The notes under the pieces: generated by a model
What the model was told of the DNA's origin: nothing
The model's input: only the letters and a program-made list of their open reading frames with translations
Database searches by the model: none
Assembly: GCF_014653175.1 (NCBI RefSeq)
Contig: NZ_BNAG01000003.1
Span: 620,001-684,000 of the forward strand
Direction: 5' to 3'
Length of the DNA stretch: 64,000 nt
Source of the DNA: Roseivirga thermotolerans
GTDB taxonomy: Bacteria > Bacteroidota > Bacteroidia > Cytophagales > Cyclobacteriaceae
Shown: one piece after another, positions 35,646 through 44,285 of the stretch
How positions within the stretch are numbered: position 1 is the first letter of the stretch
Layout: every line of letters begins with the position of its first letter
Made by a program: the position numbers and the translations under genes

Positions 35646-36065
35646 TTGAGTTTTTGTAGAGAGTTGTTGTTGCCTAAAATAGAAGATATTCGTGGCAACC
35701 TTACTTTTTTTGAGGTGGGTAGTAACTTTCCTTTCGAAATTAAAAGGGTGCATTGGATTTATGATGTACCTGGAGATGAGGAAAGGGGAGGTCACGCACT
35801 CAGACATAGCCATGAGGTGATTATAGCCTTGTCCGGAAGTTTTGATGTAGAGGTATTCAACGGCAAAGACTTTGATATATTTCCTCTTAGAAGATCATAC
35901 AAAGCTCTATATGTTCCTAACCTCTGTTGGAGAAAATTGACGAACTTCTCCACTAATTCACTGGCACTAATAGCCTCTTCAAACTTTTTTGATAAGACAG
36001 AATATATCTATTCAATAAAAGAACTTGCAAATGACTCGGAGTTTAAGAAAAAGTACGGTCTTTGA
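35646..36065 (+). CDS. FdtA/QdtA-like cupin, first of a tandem pair, altered active site
   Basis: A 139-residue single-domain cupin of the dTDP-4-oxo-6-deoxyglucose 3,4-ketoisomerase family (FdtA/QdtA/WxcM-like), starting with TTG. Shared features are IRGNLTFFEV near the start, VHWIYDVPGDEERGGHA, and GSFDVEVFNG. Typical members read G-G-H-A-H at the catalytic site followed by a Gln; here it is GGHALRHSHEV, so the second His is Leu and the Gln position differs. It may be a partner subunit, a paralogue with another specificity, or degenerate. The next gene is an intact homologue that overlaps it by about 40 bases. Confidence 0.78.
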   Translation: MSFCRELLLPKIEDIRGNLTFFEVGSNFPFEIKRVHWIYDVPGDEERGGHALRHSHEVIIALSGSFDVEVFNGKDFDIFPLRRSYKALYVPNLCWRKLTNFSTNSLALIASSNFFDKTEYIYSIKELANDSEFKKKYGL

Positions 36066-36483
36066 TTGTTCTATTCTAGATTTAGATAAGGCTCATACCT
36101 TGAAAGGTAATCTTACGGTTGTTGAGAACCTGAAGAATATACCGTTCGAAATAAAACGAGTTTACTATCTCTATGATGTTCCTGGTGGGAGTGAGAGAGG
36201 TGGACACGCTCATATAGAGTTACAACAATATCTAATTGCTGCTAGCGGAAGCTTTGATGTTAAATTAAGTGATGGTACTAATACAAGAACAGTTTGTCTG
36301 AATAGACCATATTATGCCCTTCACATTGTTCCTGGAATTTGGAGAGAATTACAGAACTTTAGTTCGGGTTCAATCTGTCTTGTGCTGGCTTCTCACCCCT
36401 ATGACGAAACCGATTATGTTCGAAGTTTTGATGAGTTTATCGTAGCAAAAGAGAGAAATAATGATCATATGCGTTGCAGGTAA
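36025..36483 (+). CDS. dTDP-4-oxo-6-deoxyglucose 3,4-ketoisomerase (FdtA/QdtA-like)
   Basis: A 152-residue cupin with the full family pattern: LKGNLTVVENL, RVYYLYDVPGGSERGGHAHIELQQYLIAASGSFDV, and WRELQNFSSGSICLVLAS. The GGHAH motif and the following Gln-Gln are canonical. The enzyme moves the keto group of dTDP-4-keto-6-deoxyglucose from C4 to C3 so that C3 can be aminated. Whether it yields the gluco (Qui3N) or galacto (Fuc3N) series cannot be read by eye. The first ATG lies inside the previous gene; a second in-frame ATG is two codons later. The rmlA and rmlB genes for its substrate are not in the window. Confidence 0.87.
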   Translation: MQMTRSLRKSTVFDCSILDLDKAHTLKGNLTVVENLKNIPFEIKRVYYLYDVPGGSERGGHAHIELQQYLIAASGSFDVKLSDGTNTRTVCLNRPYYALHIVPGIWRELQNFSSGSICLVLASHPYDETDYVRSFDEFIVAKERNNDHMRCR

Positions 36484-37648
36484 ACATGCTCTAGCTGTAG
36501 AAAGCCTAAAGTATCTTGTTAAAGAATTTCCAGAGTTTAATTACTGTGTAGTTCCATCTGATACTGATGATGGTTGTACTTCTTGGCAACCATCACTTAA
36601 ATATGAGTCTCATAAGTTGGGTATTCCTAGTATAAAATTAGAAGAGGTCTATCCATTGGATAAACTAATATTTTTCTCCTTTCAATTTGATAGAATATTA
36701 AAGCCGGGATTGTTTAGTTCAAATATGCTCTTTAATATTCATTATTCACTTCTGCCATTTTACAAAGGGATGTATCCAGCCGTACATCCAATTTTAAATG
36801 GTGAAGAACAAACAGGAGTGACTCTTCATAAGATAGATCATGGTATTGATACCGGGGATATAATTGATCAAAAGATTGTGAAGATTGATCACTGTGATAC
36901 CAGCCAAGATTTATATCTGAAGCTTACCGAGGCTGGTGTTCAATTATTTAAAGAAAATGCTAGAAAACTATTGTTGAATAAGTTTGTAGCTTCTTCACAG
37001 CCGAATCGTTTAGGTTCCTATTATTCTGTTAACTCGTTGAATTTTAGTAACCTGTGTATAGACTTTAATAAAACGGCAATAGAGGTCCATAATCAGTTTA
37101 GAGCCTTTTCATTTAGGCAGTACCAGTTACCAACTTTTAATGGAAGGAGAATATATAAGACATCTGTAACCAATGAAAGAAGCGTACAAAAACCTGGCTC
37201 AATAATAACTGATGATTCAGTTAAAACTGTGATATCATCAGTCGATTATAACCTTGAGTTGTATAAAGATTATTACGATGAACTTTGGTTGGCTTGTATC
37301 AATGGTAGTCTTTCTCAGGTAAAGACTTATGCTTCAAGAGTATATGATATTAACTTAAGGAATAATCGGGGTTGGAGTGCGATTATACTGGCAGTCTTCC
37401 ATGGACATAAGGAAATAGTTCAACATCTGATTTCATTGGGGGCTGATGTCAATTGTACTAACTATAGGGGAACAACCCTCCCAATGTATGCTCTCACTTA
37501 TTTCAAAAATAGTGGAGATCCCAGCATGTTACATTTGTTAGGAGCATATGAACTAGATATCAAGTTAGAAGATGAATCTGGTAAAAGTATATTTGACTAC
37601 TGTGATGAAACACAAGCGGTTCTTCTCCAAAAAGCGTTCAAGTCTTAA
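36461..37648 (+). CDS. dTDP-3-amino-sugar N-formyltransferase with C-terminal ankyrin repeats (QdtF-like)
   Basis: A 395-residue, three-part enzyme. Residues about 1-180 are the formyltransferase core with the catalytic Asn-x-His in FNIHYSLLPFYKG (N92, H94) and Asp in HKIDHGIDTGDII (D130). A small middle domain follows (about 185-265). Residues about 275-390 are ankyrin repeats, clearest in NRGWSAIILAVFHGHKEIVQHLI. In Providencia QdtF has exactly this layout; it transfers a formyl group from N10-formyl-tetrahydrofolate to the 3-amino group of dTDP-Qui3N, and its ankyrin part binds a second sugar nucleotide. The neighbouring ketoisomerase and aminotransferase supply that substrate. It overlaps the ketoisomerase gene by 23 bases. 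Confidence 0.87.
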   Translation: MIICVAGKHALAVESLKYLVKEFPEFNYCVVPSDTDDGCTSWQPSLKYESHKLGIPSIKLEEVYPLDKLIFFSFQFDRILKPGLFSSNMLFNIHYSLLPFYKGMYPAVHPILNGEEQTGVTLHKIDHGIDTGDIIDQKIVKIDHCDTSQDLYLKLTEAGVQLFKENARKLLLNKFVASSQPNRLGSYYSVNSLNFSNLCIDFNKTAIEVHNQFRAFSFRQYQLPTFNGRRIYKTSVTNERSVQKPGSIITDDSVKTVISSVDYNLELYKDYYDELWLACINGSLSQVKTYASRVYDINLRNNRGWSAIILAVFHGHKEIVQHLISLGADVNCTNYRGTTLPMYALTYFKNSGDPSMLHLLGAYELDIKLEDESGKSIFDYCDETQAVLLQKAFKS

Positions 37649-37657
37649 TCCTCCAAA

Positions 37658-38752
37658 ATGGACATAAAATTTTTGTCGTTCGATAAGATTAATAACCAGA
37701 TTGATCAAGAGTGTTTAGAGGCATATAAAAGAGTGTTTGATTCCAGATGGTACATTTTAGGGGAAGAAGTAAATACCTTTGAGTCAGAGTATGCTTTATT
37801 CTCTGAAACTAAATATGCGGTTGGTGTATCAAATGGTTTAGAGGCTTTGCACCTCTCTTTGCGAGCTTTAGGCGTTGGAGAGGGTGATGAAGTTATCGTT
37901 CCTTCCAATACCTTCATCGCCACCGTTTTAGCGGTAAGCTATACAGGGGCTACTCCTGTATTTGTCGAACCTCGAGAAGACACATTCAACATTGACCCTG
38001 AGAAAATAGAAGGAGCAATCACGAGTAGAACGAAAGCCATTATTCCGGTTCATCTTTATGGGCAAGCCTGTGAAATGAAGCAGATCATGGAAATAGCAGA
38101 TAACTATAAGATATATGTTGTTGAAGATAATGCTCAAGCTCAGGGCGCAACTTTCAATAATAGAAAAACGGGGAGTTTTGGCCATGTCAATGCAACCAGT
38201 TTCTATCCTGGTAAAAATCTTGGTGCATTAGGGGATGCTGGTGCTATAACAACAAATTGTTCAGAATTATATCAATCGCTTAAGACAATAAGAAACTATG
38301 GCTCAGAAAAGAAATATCATAATCAAGTAATCGGATATAACGCTAGGCTAGATGAGATTCAGGCAGCATTCCTTTCTGTAAAACTTAAGTATTTGAACGA
38401 CTGGAATAAGGAACGAAAAAAGATTGCTAAATGGTACAATGAAGGTATTATTTCAGACAAGGTTATTAAAAATGAAATTGCTCAAGGAGCTACTTCAGTC
38501 CATCATCTATACGTGATTCGAACAGATCGAAGACCAGAACTACAACAATTTTTATCTCAAAAAGGAGTTGAAACACTCATTCACTATCCTATTCCTCCGC
38601 ATCTTCAAGGGGCTTATAAATACTTAGGCTTTGCAGAAGGAGCTTTTCCAATTGCTGAGAAACTTGCGCGTGAGGTTTTAAGCTTACCACTTTATATTGG
38701 AATGAAGAAGGATGAAGTGGATTATGTATGTGATTTAATTAATCGGTTTTGA
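37658..38752 (+). CDS. DegT-family sugar 3-aminotransferase (FdtB/QdtB-like)
   Basis: A 364-residue fold-type I PLP enzyme of the DegT/DnrJ/EryC1 family. Motifs are GVSNGLEALHLSLRALGVGEGDEV, the PLP-ring Asp in VVEDNAQAQGA (D157), and the Schiff-base Lys in FYPGKNLGALGDAG (K186). The phosphate-binding arginine region YNARLDEIQAAFL follows. FdtB and QdtB, which aminate C3 of the 3-keto sugar using glutamate, have this form. It comes ten bases after the N-formyltransferase gene, completing the ketoisomerase, aminotransferase and formyltransferase set. Confidence 0.9.
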   Translation: MDIKFLSFDKINNQIDQECLEAYKRVFDSRWYILGEEVNTFESEYALFSETKYAVGVSNGLEALHLSLRALGVGEGDEVIVPSNTFIATVLAVSYTGATPVFVEPREDTFNIDPEKIEGAITSRTKAIIPVHLYGQACEMKQIMEIADNYKIYVVEDNAQAQGATFNNRKTGSFGHVNATSFYPGKNLGALGDAGAITTNCSELYQSLKTIRNYGSEKKYHNQVIGYNARLDEIQAAFLSVKLKYLNDWNKERKKIAKWYNEGIISDKVIKNEIAQGATSVHHLYVIRTDRRPELQQFLSQKGVETLIHYPIPPHLQGAYKYLGFAEGAFPIAEKLAREVLSLPLYIGMKKDEVDYVCDLINRF

Positions 38753-38756
38753 TATA

Positions 38757-39641
38757 ATGAACAGAGTTGAAGGACCATTGGTGAGTATAGTAGCTGTTTG
38801 TTTCAATCATGAGCAATTTCTTATTGAAACCTTGAATAGCATAAGAAGCCAATCATATTCAAATGTTCAATTAATTATTGCTGATGATTGTTCAAAAGAT
38901 AACTCAGTAGATGTTATTAATCGCTGGATTAGGAAACACTCTGTTAATTGTGAACTTTTGGTTCATGATGTCAATCAGGGGGTATGTGCGACACTAAACG
39001 AAGCTTTTAATCTAGTACGAGGACAATACTATCAAATGATTGCTTGTGACGATGTTATGCTCCCTGATAAGATTGAGAAGCAGGTGTCTATTCTAGAAAA
39101 ACATAAGGAACTATCTGTCATTCACTCTTCAGCACATCGAATAAATGAAGATGGTGAGGTTCTTGATTATAATTTCATTTTAGGAGAGAATTTGGAGGGT
39201 ATGCAAAATTCCCAACTTCTACTTGAAGGTATGATAAACTCCAGTAAAATTATTGCTCCTACAATATTGTATAGAACCAAGCATTTACCATCAAAGCCTC
39301 TGTACGATGAGTCCTACTTGTATGAAGACCTCTACTTAAATCTTAGACTTCTTATTGAAGGTAGAAAGTTTTATTTTATAGATGAACCTTTAGCAAAATA
39401 TCGTGTCTCAAGTACCTCCTTGATTAGGAATACTGAATTGAAATCTCGATTAATGAGTGACAGAATGAATATTCTGAGAGAGCTATTACTGGGGATTGAT
39501 AGTAGGATTGATTATGAGCTTTTTACGTATTTCAATAGTCATATTGGTTTGAAGCAGGCTTGTTTAGATTTCATTTCAGGGAGAATTGGTTTGCAACAAT
39601 TTGGTATGAAGCTAAGATCACGGCTCCTTAAGAAGAAATAG
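38757..39641 (+). CDS. Family 2 glycosyltransferase
   Basis: A 294-residue GT-A glycosyltransferase with the GT2 start VSIVAVCFNHEQFLIETL, the nucleotide loop LIIADDCSKDNS and the metal motif ACDDVM (about residue 97). The C-terminal part carries a short helical segment but no membrane anchor. It starts five bases after the aminotransferase stop, so it is a good candidate for adding the N-formylated amino sugar. The acceptor and linkage are unknown. Confidence 0.88.
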   Translation: MNRVEGPLVSIVAVCFNHEQFLIETLNSIRSQSYSNVQLIIADDCSKDNSVDVINRWIRKHSVNCELLVHDVNQGVCATLNEAFNLVRGQYYQMIACDDVMLPDKIEKQVSILEKHKELSVIHSSAHRINEDGEVLDYNFILGENLEGMQNSQLLLEGMINSSKIIAPTILYRTKHLPSKPLYDESYLYEDLYLNLRLLIEGRKFYFIDEPLAKYRVSSTSLIRNTELKSRLMSDRMNILRELLLGIDSRIDYELFTYFNSHIGLKQACLDFISGRIGLQQFGMKLRSRLLKKK

Positions 39642-39646
39642 TTAAT

Positions 39647-40786
39647 TTGAAAGTTGTATTCATAGTCCCTAATCTGACTCCCGGAGGGATTCAGAAACAG
39701 GCTTATTTACTCGGTAAGTACTTTTCGAAGAGTCTTGGGTTTCAGGTAACTTTTGTTGGAATGATGGCCTATGATGAAATCTATGTTTCTCAATTAAAAG
39801 AAGAAGGAATATCAGTTATTTTCAGACCCGACCTGGGGGATGTGATTTGGAATTACAATAACCATGGCTTTTTTAGAAGAGCTTTTGGTTGGTTCCGGCT
39901 TTGGGTTTTTCAGCTTAGCTTTGGAAGAAGCCTTCTTTTTACTTTTACACGCAATGCCGATTTATTCATGAATGTTTTGGTGAATTTTAGTCTGATTAAA
40001 AGGTCTTTTAGTTTTGAAAGGGGAGGGCATGACTCAATTAAACCTGAAAGTCCAAGCATGATAACATACTTAAGAAGAAAGGCCAATCCTATTTATGTTG
40101 CCAACTCGAATCACGGCAGAGATTCAATGGCTAAAATCAAAAATATTAATCCTTCAATAATTTATGTAGTTCCGAATGGTATTGAGCTTAACTCATACAT
40201 GCCTAGAAAAAATGAAGGCTCTAAATTAAGAATAGTGATGGTGGCGAATTTTTTCAACGAAAAGGAGCATTGCTTTGTCATCGAAAGCCTATTTAAAATT
40301 CCGCTAGTAGAATTAAAAAGAATAGAATTGAAATTTGTTGGGTTAGGGGGTGGAAGAGATTGCCAAGACAATTTTAATAAAGCCCAAAAGTTAGTTAATG
40401 AACTTGGTATGTCTGAATATATCCATTTTGAAGGCCAAACAAACAATGTCGAGAATTTGTTGTCTCAAATGGATATTGGTTTGCTGGCTACCAAGTCTGA
40501 AGGTTGTCCAAATGCTATTTTAGAGTATATGAGAGCATCTTTGCCAGTTTTGGCCAGTAAAATACCGGGGGTTCAAGAAGTAATAAGCAAAGCAAATGAG
40601 CAGTTTCTGTTTGAAAACGGTAATGTTAAGGAATTTCAGTCTAAGCTTTTGTTTCTACTTTCCAGTAAACATATGAGGGAAAAAGTTGGTAAACAGAATC
40701 GCTTGCATGTTGAAATGAACTTTAGTGTGCAAAAGATGTGTGGTTTATATTCAGATATTTTGAGGAAAGAGAATTTGTTGAACTAA
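39647..40786 (+). CDS. Family 4 glycosyltransferase
   Basis: A 379-residue GT-B enzyme starting with TTG. The N-terminal acceptor domain has the Gly-rich start FIVPNLTPGGIQKQAYLL. The C-terminal donor domain has the E-x7-E motif in KSEGCPNAILEYMRASLPVLAS, typical of retaining GT4 enzymes. An internal loop rich in Phe and Arg (about 65-110) may contact the membrane. It follows the GT2 gene by five bases. Confidence 0.9.
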   Translation: MKVVFIVPNLTPGGIQKQAYLLGKYFSKSLGFQVTFVGMMAYDEIYVSQLKEEGISVIFRPDLGDVIWNYNNHGFFRRAFGWFRLWVFQLSFGRSLLFTFTRNADLFMNVLVNFSLIKRSFSFERGGHDSIKPESPSMITYLRRKANPIYVANSNHGRDSMAKIKNINPSIIYVVPNGIELNSYMPRKNEGSKLRIVMVANFFNEKEHCFVIESLFKIPLVELKRIELKFVGLGGGRDCQDNFNKAQKLVNELGMSEYIHFEGQTNNVENLLSQMDIGLLATKSEGCPNAILEYMRASLPVLASKIPGVQEVISKANEQFLFENGNVKEFQSKLLFLLSSKHMREKVGKQNRLHVEMNFSVQKMCGLYSDILRKENLLN

Positions 40787-40788
40787 GA

Positions 40789-41583
40789 ATGAATCACTAC
40801 TTAATCACTCGCTTTAATTTAAAGGTTGCAGGTTGGAACTCAACACGGGATGGGGACCCCATTACCAATACGGAATGGCTATCACATAGATTTGAGTTAT
40901 TCGAAAAATATTGTTTTCCGTCCATTCGAAATCAAAGTGACCAAGACTTTACTTGGTTAGTGTTCTTTGACTCGAATACTCCGGAAGTTTTTAAGAATAG
41001 AATTGAAAATTTCGCAAAATCCTTCCCTAATTTTCAACCGCTTTTTATATCGAGCCTTCAACAACTTATTCCAACCACCAAACAGGTTATTGCTAAATCT
41101 TCAAGTACGAGCTTTATAATTACTTCAAGGGTTGATAATGATGATCTTTTACATCGCGACTATATTAAGGTTGTGAAGTTTTTGGCAAAAGAGGAGGATG
41201 GGTTGGTTATTGACCTTAGAAAGGGATATCAATTGATTAATAATCAGGAAAAAAACGAGATAAGACTATATAGATATAAATTCAATCCTTTCATAAGTCT
41301 TGTGGAACACAGAAGTTGTTTCAAGTCAGTTATGCAAGTTAATCATAGCGACTGGAAAAGGTCTAAAAGTATTGTTGTAGAAAAGCATAAACGACTCTGG
41401 ATTGAGCATGTGCATAGTAAAAATAAACTTAATGATCAAAAGCCGTATCTCTTTCTAAGTATGAAGCGAGATTGGACAGATTTTGGAATGTTAGACAGCA
41501 TGAATTGCGATTCATTTTTTTCCATACTTATGCAAAATGCTGGATTAGGGTTTAAAAAGATTGCCAGAAGGGTTGGTGTTTAA
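40789..41583 (+). CDS. Putative rhamnosyltransferase-type glycosyltransferase
   Basis: A 264-residue protein from the ATG three bases after the GT4 stop; an in-frame upstream start would overlap that gene. The N-terminus MNHYLITRFNLKV, then HRFELFEKYCFPSIRNQSDQDFTWLVFFDSNTP, and the acidic metal motif in SRVDNDDLLHRDYI match the putative rhamnosyltransferase family seen in capsule loci. The donor sugar is not certain. A 58-base gap to the next gene holds nothing evident. Confidence 0.8.
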   Translation: MNHYLITRFNLKVAGWNSTRDGDPITNTEWLSHRFELFEKYCFPSIRNQSDQDFTWLVFFDSNTPEVFKNRIENFAKSFPNFQPLFISSLQQLIPTTKQVIAKSSSTSFIITSRVDNDDLLHRDYIKVVKFLAKEEDGLVIDLRKGYQLINNQEKNEIRLYRYKFNPFISLVEHRSCFKSVMQVNHSDWKRSKSIVVEKHKRLWIEHVHSKNKLNDQKPYLFLSMKRDWTDFGMLDSMNCDSFFSILMQNAGLGFKKIARRVGV

Positions 41584-41641
41584 AGCAATTGACTCGTGCA
41601 ATGAAGTATTTACCGAGCATTTGCTTGGTATGAATTAAAGT

Positions 41642-42730
41642 ATGGGTAAGATCAGCACTAACTTAGTTTCAATAATTACTCCGGTATTTAATAGGGAGGC
41701 AGATTTGCCCTTAACGATTCATAGCGTTTTAAACCAAACGCATAGTAATTGGGAGCTACTGTTAGTAGATGACGGGTCAACAGATAATTCCTTGAATATT
41801 GCCCGATTATTTTCGAGTCAAGACCATCGAATTCACTCTATACGAAGAGATGACTCTTTACCCAAAGGAGCTTCTGCTTGCAGAAATATTGGGATAGATA
41901 GGGCAAAAGGTGATTTTATTATGTTTTTGGATTCAGATGATCTTTTGGCCCAAAGCTGCTTGGAGCACCGTGTTCAAACAATAATTGACAAACCATATGA
42001 TTTCATTGTTACTCAAACAGGAATCATAAGAAAGAGTAATCCACAAATCAAAAAAATATGGAGTTCTTTACTGCATAAAGATGATGTTGAGGCATTTGTC
42101 AAAATGGAAGGTTGGTGTGTATCCTCAACTTTCTTCAGAAGTGATTTCGTGAAAAAGTATAAGTTCGACCCTTACGCTCCTTCTTTACAAGATTGGTCGT
42201 TTCATTTATCAGTTCTGTTAGACCGACCCAATTATAGAAAATACCCTGATTCAAATCCGGATGTTTTTGTGCGCTCTGGCCATGGCGGACGAATATCCGT
42301 CACCAATAATTCTCCTGACAGACTGGTAAAAAGATTAGAAGTATTTTTACGAATGGAGCAGCAATTGATTGCGAAAGGATATCTAGAATATGCCAATAGG
42401 CTTGATAGGCAGTACCTGAAGCATTTAAACCATGCAGCCATATTCTTCGAGGGTAAAGATTACACAGAACTAAAAAATGTGTGGAGGAAATCCTGCTCCT
42501 ATACAATGCCAATTGCGAGAAGTATTAACTTTTACCTAACCTTGCAGCGATGTGTTAGATTCTTAAAACTAAGGATTTTTCACGGTGTTGTTTATAAGGC
42601 GGCTAGAGCTGTTTTTCCTAAACATCTTTTTTTGCCAAATCGAAGAGAAGTATTACTACAGAATCCAATACCATTAGAAAAAGGAGTTGAACAGCTAATT
42701 CCGCAAACTCAAAAAGTCACCAAAAAATGA
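41642..42730 (+). CDS. Family 2 glycosyltransferase
   Basis: A 362-residue GT-A enzyme. It starts VSIITPVFNREADLPLTIHSVL, has the nucleotide loop LLVDDGSTDNSLNIA and the metal motif MFLDSDDLL. The last 120 residues are basic and helical and may bind the membrane or partner proteins. Its stop overlaps the start of the aldolase-fusion gene by ATGA, so the two are translationally coupled. Confidence 0.9.
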   Translation: MGKISTNLVSIITPVFNREADLPLTIHSVLNQTHSNWELLLVDDGSTDNSLNIARLFSSQDHRIHSIRRDDSLPKGASACRNIGIDRAKGDFIMFLDSDDLLAQSCLEHRVQTIIDKPYDFIVTQTGIIRKSNPQIKKIWSSLLHKDDVEAFVKMEGWCVSSTFFRSDFVKKYKFDPYAPSLQDWSFHLSVLLDRPNYRKYPDSNPDVFVRSGHGGRISVTNNSPDRLVKRLEVFLRMEQQLIAKGYLEYANRLDRQYLKHLNHAAIFFEGKDYTELKNVWRKSCSYTMPIARSINFYLTLQRCVRFLKLRIFHGVVYKAARAVFPKHLFLPNRREVLLQNPIPLEKGVEQLIPQTQKVTKK

Positions 42731-44280
42731 GCGAAATTAAGAAAGGGGTACAAATCTTGGATTGTACCCTTAGAGACGGAGGCTATTATACTAATTGGGA
42801 TTTTGATAAACAGTTAGTACAGGCCTATTTGAATGCGTGTAATAAGCTACCTATAGATTGGATAGAAATTGGTTATAGAAGCCCTGCCAAGGAATCTTAC
42901 CTAGGGCAATATTTCTACTTACCTGAATACTTGATTCGAGACACAAAATCTAGAACTACAAAAAAAATTGCTCTAATTCTGAATGAAAAGGACATCGATC
43001 CTCAAACTGTGAGAGCTTTACTGGGTGATTGTATCGGTCATGTAGATATGATCCGAATGGCTGTTAATCCGATCCGAATGGATCAAGCCATTGAGTTAGC
43101 AAAGAGAGTGAAAGAAATGGGATTTCTCGTTGCTTTCAATGTAATGTACATGTCTACGTGGGATCAAATTGAGGGGTTCTACGAGAAGTTGTCTCAGTTG
43201 AATGGTTTGATCGATTATTTTTATTTGGTTGATTCCTACGGTGGAGTATATCCTGCAGAAGTAACCAAGGCTGTTGAGAAGGTTAGATCAAAACTTGATG
43301 TAAGCATAGGTTTTCATGGACACAATAACCTCGAGTTAGGCCTAATCAATACCTTAACAGCAATAGAGGCTGGAGCAGATGTGGTAGATGCAACATTTAC
43401 CGGAATGGGGAGAGGAGCAGGAAACTTGAAAACAGAGTTGTTATTAACAAGCCTCAGTTCTCGTCATGGTTTATCAGTAGATTTTAATGCCCTCGGTAAT
43501 GTAGTGGGAGCCTTTGAACGTTTGCAAAAGGAATATGGCTGGGGTACCAATCTTCCATACATGGTTTCTGGAGCTAATTCTTTGCCCCAGAAGGAGGTTA
43601 TGGAATGGGTAACGAAAAGATTCTACTCAGTGAATAGTATAATTCAGGCCCTAAACAATCAAAGCGAGGGTATTGAAGACAACCTTAAACTCTCTCTTTT
43701 TAATTCAAAAAAGCACTATAAGACCGCACTAATTGTAGGTGGTGGCGACTCTGTGAAGCAACATGAAGAAGCTATTCTTCATTGGGTTAAGAAGCAAGAT
43801 GAACTTTGTATCATACATGCGAGTTCCAAAAATGCCAATACATTCATAGAACTCTCAAAAGATCAGTTTTTTTGCCTGGTTGGCAATGAAGGACACAGAC
43901 TAGAAAACCAGGTGCATGGTAGTTTTGGCTTTGTAACTCAATGTGTTTTACCACCATATCCTCGAAAAATGGGTACCTATATTCCGGCCACTCTCGAGAA
44001 AAAAAGTGCGGAACTGAAAGAAATCACCTTCACCAATAGAGTTAAAGATTCTCACACGGTCTTGGCACTTCAAACGGCTTTGGAACTGCAGGCACAAAGT
44101 ATTTATGTTATAGGCTATGATGGTTATTCGGGAGATGCTGTTAGTCAGAATGAGATTGAACTTTCTACAGAAAACGAAGCCTTGTTCTTTGAATTTGTAA
44201 AAGTTGGCACTCAACTTAGCTCGCTCACTCCAACACGATACAAAGGCCTTAAGCCTGACTCGGTTTACTCACGCATATAA
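42727..44280 (+). CDS. DRE-TIM aldolase/metallolyase fused to a C-terminal DUF115-like domain
   Basis: A 517-residue two-part protein. Residues about 1-290 are a DRE-TIM barrel of the HMG-CoA lyase / 4-hydroxy-2-oxovalerate aldolase group: catalytic Arg16-Asp17 in ILDCTLRDGGYY and the metal ligands in IGFHGHNNLE (H197, H199), plus a conserved GMGRGAGN loop. Residues about 325-517 look like a nucleotide-binding domain (TALIVGGGDSVKQHEEAI) similar to MptE/Maf-type domains. No aromatic-degradation or leucine genes are near. Next come a CMP-sugar-type cytidylyltransferase and a HAD phosphatase. The likely job is making or breaking a carbon bond in a keto-acid sugar for the polymer, but the product is unassigned. 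Confidence 0.78.
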   Translation: MSEIKKGVQILDCTLRDGGYYTNWDFDKQLVQAYLNACNKLPIDWIEIGYRSPAKESYLGQYFYLPEYLIRDTKSRTTKKIALILNEKDIDPQTVRALLGDCIGHVDMIRMAVNPIRMDQAIELAKRVKEMGFLVAFNVMYMSTWDQIEGFYEKLSQLNGLIDYFYLVDSYGGVYPAEVTKAVEKVRSKLDVSIGFHGHNNLELGLINTLTAIEAGADVVDATFTGMGRGAGNLKTELLLTSLSSRHGLSVDFNALGNVVGAFERLQKEYGWGTNLPYMVSGANSLPQKEVMEWVTKRFYSVNSIIQALNNQSEGIEDNLKLSLFNSKKHYKTALIVGGGDSVKQHEEAILHWVKKQDELCIIHASSKNANTFIELSKDQFFCLVGNEGHRLENQVHGSFGFVTQCVLPPYPRKMGTYIPATLEKKSAELKEITFTNRVKDSHTVLALQTALELQAQSIYVIGYDGYSGDAVSQNEIELSTENEALFFEFVKVGTQLSSLTPTRYKGLKPDSVYSRI

Positions 44281-44285
44281 GATAT

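Noticed and set aside
42727-44280. Annotation as 4-hydroxy-2-oxovalerate aldolase, HMG-CoA lyase or isopropylmalate synthase.
   Set aside because: The barrel motifs allow these, but no partner gene of those pathways is near, and the C-terminal domain and CMP-activation neighbours point to polysaccharide precursor synthesis.
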